Under the pieces are notes generated by a model that did not search any database, had not been told where the DNA came from, and worked only from the letters and a program-made list of their open reading frames with translations. Both the position numbers and the translations under genes were made by a program. Shown here piece by piece: positions 59,213 through 64,000 of a stretch of 64,000 nucleotides of DNA (positions are counted from its first letter, which is position 1; each line of letters begins with the position of its first letter). Source of the stretch: Ursus arctos (lineage: Eukaryota; Chordata; Mammalia; Carnivora; Ursidae); assembly GCF_023065955.2 (NCBI RefSeq), contig NW_026622875.1, forward strand, positions 11,262,501-11,326,500, given 5' to 3'.

Positions 59213-59618
59213 TATGTACTTAACCCACTGCTCCAAATAGTCATTTGTCAGTTCATTTCTTGTTTATCACATATTTTCACACTTGAAGGAGGTAACAAGG
59301 TTTATATGGAAATAGCCACTTATTAAAATAACAAGCTGGGGTTGGCAGGCAAAATTACCATCTTGGAAGGACTGAGCACACTTGATAGAAAATTCAGAAC
59401 TATGATGGATTCAGTGATCCTTTAAAGTTAGTGACTGGGACCAGGGATGCTTGGGGGAATCTTTTAGGATTGTTTGATCTCAGTTGGCACTAATTGAGCT
59501 GGATCTCTTGTTTTAGAAACACAAATCTTCAAATCCCCTGTGCTCAATTTTTTTTCCACCGTCTGGTAGATTATTCATTACCCTCATCTATTCATTGAGC
59601 CATAATATCTTTTGTAGA
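59213..59618 (+). repeat. Inverted duplication, left arm
   Basis: About 405 bp whose reverse complement recurs at 62363-62784. In the 59213-59547 part I count roughly 24 differences over about 330 bp by eye (about 93% identity). Long exact blocks include those around 'gtcatttgtcagttcatttc' and 'tgggaccagggatgcttggg'. Homology continues more weakly through an A/T run to about 59618 ('ccataatatcttttgtag'). I do not recognise it as a known repeat family. Confidence 0.92.
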
Positions 59619-60989
59619 TTTTATGACGTAATTTGAGTTGAAATTTTGTACTACCCAACCACATTGTAATTCTTTAAATCAATGTTTTGTGAGATTTTAC
59701 CCTGAGGGAATTTGTAGCCTAGGTGTTTCTTTACAGGTATTTAGAAACTCATTTCTGCCTTTCTTTAGCATATCTCATAGTATTTGCCATGATCTTGCAC
59801 AAAATTTCTGCTCATATTATCATAACTTGACCAATGAAAGTCCCCTAAAGCTAACCCCTTCATTGCTTTATTGCAACAAAATATCTTGGAACTATTTTTT
59901 TTTTTTTTCATCACAGGGAGCCATGCAATCTGTTCATCTCCAAGGAGCTCTGATTGATTTTAGTTAAGATTAACATTAGAGGCCAACATGTTGGTGCTAA
60001 AGGGGAGTACCCAGTGAGGGCAATTGCTAGACTCTGATGCCAAGGATACACCATGTTAGTATCAGAGCTAAAGAAGGTAAATATTTTATAATTTGAGTCT
60101 GCGTCAGCTTTTCCAAGTTTTATTCAAATTTCGTTTTAAATTAAAATCATTTATTTTTCCTTTTTGAGCTAGAATCTTTTCTATATGTTCTTTTACCAAC
60201 TTTAACATATGATGCTACTTAAGTGACACATGATGTTACATGTTGATTTTAAATATTCTCTAGCCCCTCTTTGGTGTGTACTGATCATGAATGTCTCGCT
60301 ATGGCTGCAATCACTCTATTTTCTCTTACAACGCTTACGTGTCTCAGGCATCCTCCCATAGGCATGATATTGACAAGATAATTAAAACAAAGGGTTTGTA
60401 AGTCATTTGTTTTTAACTTAAAACTCATTTCTCCAAGAAACAACTTTAGAAATGGTTAGATTTCCAAATACACCATAAGAATCTATTAAACCCACAGTCC
60501 TGCTCCCTTGTAGCATGGAACTGTGTGTCCTGAGCCTCTGGATTAGACGAGGGAAGAGATGGAAGAGAAAGTTTATTTCCTTTCTTTCAGGTACAGCAGT
60601 GGTCTTGAACACAATTTTGCAAATCAAATAATGCTTTGGGTATGATTCAGTCTTCAATTATTTATTTGTTTAACAAATATTCTGTAACGTCTTTGTTAAA
60701 CACCGTATGAAGCTGGGGACAGAAGAATTGAGAAGTCATATTCTTTACCCTCAAAACTCCAGCATTGTCACAGAGGCGTAGTTCTGGCCAGCTAATGTCC
60801 TTAAGCAGGTGAGAAGGGTGGACGTAGTGCACATACCCCAAATTTGATGCTAGATGCAAGTCCAGATGTTTCAGCTGAGATAATTGGCAGAAAATAAAGA
60901 GGTAGCAGTGCAGATTTCTGTATAGAGATAGGTGTAGCAGGAAGTAGTTTTCTCGTACATCAAGCTATTATGTGCATAAAACTGTTTCT
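59619..60989. other. Spacer of the inverted duplication, part 1
   Basis: AT-rich and noncoding. A T run occurs at about 59897-59909. The frames at 59638-59967, 60418-60657 and 60662-60859 have no motif. Confidence 0.5.
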
Positions 60990-61210
60990 TGGTTCTCTAT
61001 TCCACTGTTCACTTTTTTTATCCCTTTGCCTATATTACATTGTCTTAAATTTTACAGTTTTATGTTTTAGTATCTGGTAGTGCAAGATCCTTGCTTCATT
61101 CTTTTATAGGAATATCTCGAATATTCTTGATCTTTGTTCTTTAATGTAAATTTTTAAATTAGGTTGTCATGTTACCATAAAACAGTGTTGGAATTTTTTT
61201 GGAATTGCCT
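60990..61210 (-). mobile_element. L1M ORF2 fragment
   Basis: 'ggttctctattccactgttc', 'cttaaattttacagttttat', 'gtatctggtagtgcaagatc' and 'tggaatttttttggaattgc' is decayed L1 ORF2 read backwards. Confidence 0.65.
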
Positions 61211-62362
61211 CTCTAGATCAGTCAGTGGACAATGGCTTCACAATAATATGGGATCTTTCTATGTAGGTGATACTCAAAACAAGCTTCAAGTCATAGACCT
61301 CAACACATCTATTGATGCCGGAACAATCAGGATTGATACTGCCTGTATGGAACTGTCCTGAAGGCATACTGGATGAATATTTACCCATGTTCCTGTCCAT
61401 AGGCAATGGATTTTTAGTGTGTGCACAAGATTACTTAGATCATCCCACTGATTTTCAGTTTATTTAAAAAACTCTGTTCTTTATTCTGTAGCTACATCTT
61501 ATAAATATGATTCTATTTATATACCCAGGAAATATCCAAGAAACTTTTGTTTGATTAATGTGTGGCTCTTCCATAAACTTAACCAAAGTCATATAAACAT
61601 TCTAGGTATATGTATATAGACTTTATATAGTCTATTTGTTTTTACTGTTTAACAATTAAAAATGTTGAGTACTTAAGTGATTCTTATAAATTTAACAAAT
61701 ATAATTATTTGCCTCAGTGTTACATATACTCACTTCAAATTAAAAACATGAGTTTAAATCACCTGCTCGCTAACACAGTTGCATTGGAATCAGTGTGGAC
61801 TTGCTTGCTCTGATAGACCAGATTTTTAAAAGCACAAGTGCATAAAATATCAAATCTGTAAGAAGTCCTTCATATAAATATTAACAAAATAGTTTTAATT
61901 TACCTTAATTTATTAATTGTGAATTATTCAGGGACTAAAAAAGACTTAAACCATAGGGATATTGGTTGAGATTACACCAAAACCAGTGATAAAGATTATT
62001 TTCTTTCTTCATATTTTCCATGTCTGTTTTTGTATCAAGATGATGCTTACCTCATAAAAGCCAGGGAGGAAGATAAGCTATTTATATCCCTTAGGAGACT
62101 TTATGTAATAATAAAATTATCTGGGTTTTTTGAATACTTGGTAGAAGTCACTTGTACAACTTTATAGACCTCTAGTACCTTCTTTCTAGGAAGATAATAA
62201 TTCACTGAGTCACTTCCTTTAATCTTCTTAAAAAGCATTCAATTTGGATTTGCTACATCTTTAAATGTTTCTTTACATTTTAATATTGACAGTTGTTCTT
62301 CCTTAGTATTTCCAGTTGACAATAATTATCAATTGTTTTTGAAATACTTTCTATTTTGTTGT
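61211..62362. other. Spacer of the inverted duplication, part 2
   Basis: About 61215-61420 is a non-L1, balanced-composition stretch holding most of the frame at 61164-61361; no protein family is recognised. The remainder is AT-rich and unassigned. Confidence 0.45.
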
Positions 62363-62784
62363 CTTCTATAAAAGATATTATGGTTCAATGAATAGATGGG
62401 GGTAGCGAATAATATAACAGATGGCAAAAAAAATAAAATAAAATAAAATGGAGCACGGGGGACTTGAAGATTTGTATTTCTAAAACAAGAGATCCAGCTC
62501 AATTAGTGCCAACTGAGACTGAAAATCCTAAAAGATTCCCCCAAGCATCCCTGGTCCCAGTCACTAATTTTAAAGGATCACTGAATCCATAATGGTTCTG
62601 AATCTTTGATCAAGTGTGCTCAGTCCTTCCAAGATGGTAATTTTGCCTGCCAACCCCAGCTTGTTGTTTTAGTAAGTGCCTATCTCCATGTAATCCTTGT
62701 TATCTCCTTTAAGTGTGAAAATATGTGATAAACAAGAAATGAACTGACAAATGACTATTTGGGGCAGCGGGTTAAGAACATGTA
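62363..62784 (-). repeat. Inverted duplication, right arm
   Basis: Reverse-complement partner of 59213-59618. It carries an expanded (AAAAT)n run at about 62425-62449 where the left arm has only a single A/T run. At the outer edge homology stops at 'gggttaagaacatg' (about 62784). At the inner edge it fades near 'cttctataaaagatatt'. The two arms differ at scattered positions, so the duplication is not brand new. Confidence 0.92.
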
Positions 62785-63331
62785 GTAACTTACTTCATTT
62801 TCTATTTCAATGACTTCTGATACTGGGTTTACACTTCGTGATTATTCTTTTTTTCAACTTTAATTTGGGATCCTTAGCTCCTTAAATTGTAGTCTTTCTG
62901 TTTTGCAAACATAAGTCTTGGCAACCTTGAAAATAGCCAGTTATTTTACCAGCAAAATGGGTCTATTTGGGAATAGAAGAGGAATGGCAATTTGGGCCAT
63001 GTGAGCTATGGCAAACCATAGCTTCAGGCAAGTCTGGAGAACAGAGGACAGGGAATGTTAATGGAGAAAAAGATGGGAATATGAAGGTCTGTTTTGAATG
63101 GAAATCTGCTGGAGTTAACTGGGAGTTTGAAGTGTAGTGGCTTTTCATTGGCTGAGTTTTGACGGGGGTCTCTCATTGGCTGGGGTGTTGCAGGGCAAGG
63201 AAAAATCTCCCTTCATCCTGCAGGAATAGTATAGTAGGCTTCTTCCTGTTGGCAGTGCAAGTTATGTCTCTTCCTGGTGGGGTGGCAAAGGGCTGCAACA
63301 AATGGTACATTGTATGAGCTCCCCCTTCTGG
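62785..63331. other. Unique noncoding DNA
   Basis: Purine-rich around 62960-63080. No repeat or gene is recognised; the frame at 62963-63148 has no motif. Confidence 0.5.
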
Positions 63332-63342
63332 CCTCCTGACTC

Positions 63343-63479
63343 TGTATGTATGTGTGTATATATATGTGTGTGTGTGTTTATGTATATGTATATGTGTGTG
63401 TGTGTGTATATATGTGTGTGTGTGTGTGTGTGTATATATGTATATATACATTCATATGTGTGTGTGCATATATATAATA
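63343..63479. repeat. (TG)n/(TA)n microsatellite in SINE tail
   Basis: Interrupted TG, TATG and TA units lie between the left target duplication and the SINE body. The Cys/Val/Tyr-rich frame at 63302-63625 and the His/Thr-rich frame at 63173-63451 are translations of it. Confidence 0.95.
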
Positions 63480-63671
63480 TGACTTTATTTATTAAAGATT
63501 TTATTTATTTGAGAGAAAGCGAGAAAGCAAAAGAGCACATGAGTTGGGGGGAGAAGGAGAAGCAGGCTCCCTGTGGCACAGGGAGGTTGACTTTGGGGCT
63601 CCATCCCAGGACTCTGGGATCATGACCTGAGCTGAAGACAGATGCTTAACCAAGGGAGCCATCCGGGCACC
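63480..63671 (-). mobile_element. SINEC, older, microsatellite-tailed
   Basis: Minus-strand SINE from 'attaaagattttatttattt' through 'gagaaggagaagcaggctcc' and 'ctctgggatcatgacctgag' to 'agccatccgggcaccc'. CCTCCTGACTC at 63332-63342 and 63672-63682 is an 11-bp target duplication that encloses the microsatellite as well. Confidence 0.93.
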
Positions 63672-63682
63672 CCTCCTGACTC

Positions 63683-64000
63683 CATTTTAAATGAGGTTTC
63701 CTTTATTCAGTTTCACAGTCTTTAAAGCTATTAATTTTTGTCTTAAATATCTCTTCAGTTTTAATCCTACAGATTCTGACATTATTTATCATTATTCCAT
63801 ATTAATTATTAAGTTCTCTTTGATGAATGAAAAATTTGGAAATACCTATATCTGTGTATATCTATACCTGTTTTCTTTGACTTAGATTCCATCTGAACTC
63901 CACTGTGGTTAGAGAACATGGTCTGTGTTCTTTAATTGTTGGTATTGATAATTATTTTAGAGCCTACTACACAGTCACTTTTCATAGGTATTCCATACCT
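63683..64000. other. Noncoding DNA to window end
   Basis: AT-rich; about 63850-64000 ('tagattccatctgaactcca', 'gttagagaacatggtctgtg') resembles old L1 ORF2 read backwards, but it is too short to be sure. Confidence 0.4.

Noticed and set aside
59213..62784. The inverted arms as two solo LTRs, since the inner 330 bp begins TG and ends CA
   Set aside because: Homology runs past the apparent CA end through an A/T tract for about 70 more bases, there is no target duplication, and no conserved polyadenylation signal is present in either orientation.

Overview
This window is nuclear DNA from a carnivoran mammal, most likely a caniform of the bear or seal group. The strongest evidence is a set of tRNA-derived SINEs with the SINEC layout: a 5' end reading GGGGCGCCTGGGTGGC, a box-B-like GATCGAGCCCC, and an AATAAATAAATAAAATCTT(A)n tail. 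The subfamily with 'CTTCGGCTCAGGGCGTGATCC' wording resembles the one I associate with giant panda, bears and pinnipeds. Carnivore-type L1 3' ends are also present. Placement below suborder is inference. The sequence is AT-rich by eye, has no CpG island, and contains no bacterial-style gene structure.

No protein-coding gene, tRNA, rRNA or other functional RNA gene was found. The only long reading frame with a recognisable protein family (56221-56889, minus strand) is the C-terminal part of a dead LINE-1 ORF2. The other open frames are short, lie inside repeats or low-complexity DNA, or look like chance frames. The window reads as intergenic DNA or a large intron.

Layout. 1-7100: mostly unique DNA, with a SINE stub at the left edge, a MIR (about 4225) and a long ancient L2 (about 5930-6830). 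7140-11010: a stack of old L1M remnants in both orientations, with a younger carnivore L1 3' end inside it. 11.8-13.6 kb: one young and one old SINE. 14.5-15.3 kb: L1M 3' end. 18.6-29.0 kb: unique DNA with five plus-strand SINEs and one MER20. 29.4-35.1 kb: L1M, an L2 split by a hAT-like element, an L2 split by a SINE, and two MIRs. 37.8-43.3 kb: four SINEs, one with a roughly 145-bp CTTT/CT tail, and an L1 ORF1 remnant. 46.5-48.1 kb: MIR, a solo ERV LTR (minus), a palindromic DNA transposon and an L1 3' end. 50.0-50.9 kb: MER5A/MIR cluster. 52.5-53.0 kb: a second, unrelated ERV LTR (plus). 55.6-57.25 kb: a MER5A split by a composite L1 insertion. 59.2-62.8 kb: two roughly 410-bp arms of an inverted duplication with about 2.7 kb between them. 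63.3-63.7 kb: a SINE with a TG/TA microsatellite tail.

There is no operon or pathway to describe. The points most worth a second look are the inverted duplication at 59.2/62.8 kb, the palindromic junction inside the L1 composite at 57.0 kb, the group of SINEs with near-perfect target-site duplications, and a few unique stretches (notably 45.33-45.64 kb) that could be conserved regulatory elements. All repeat names come from recognition by eye, not from a RepeatMasker run.
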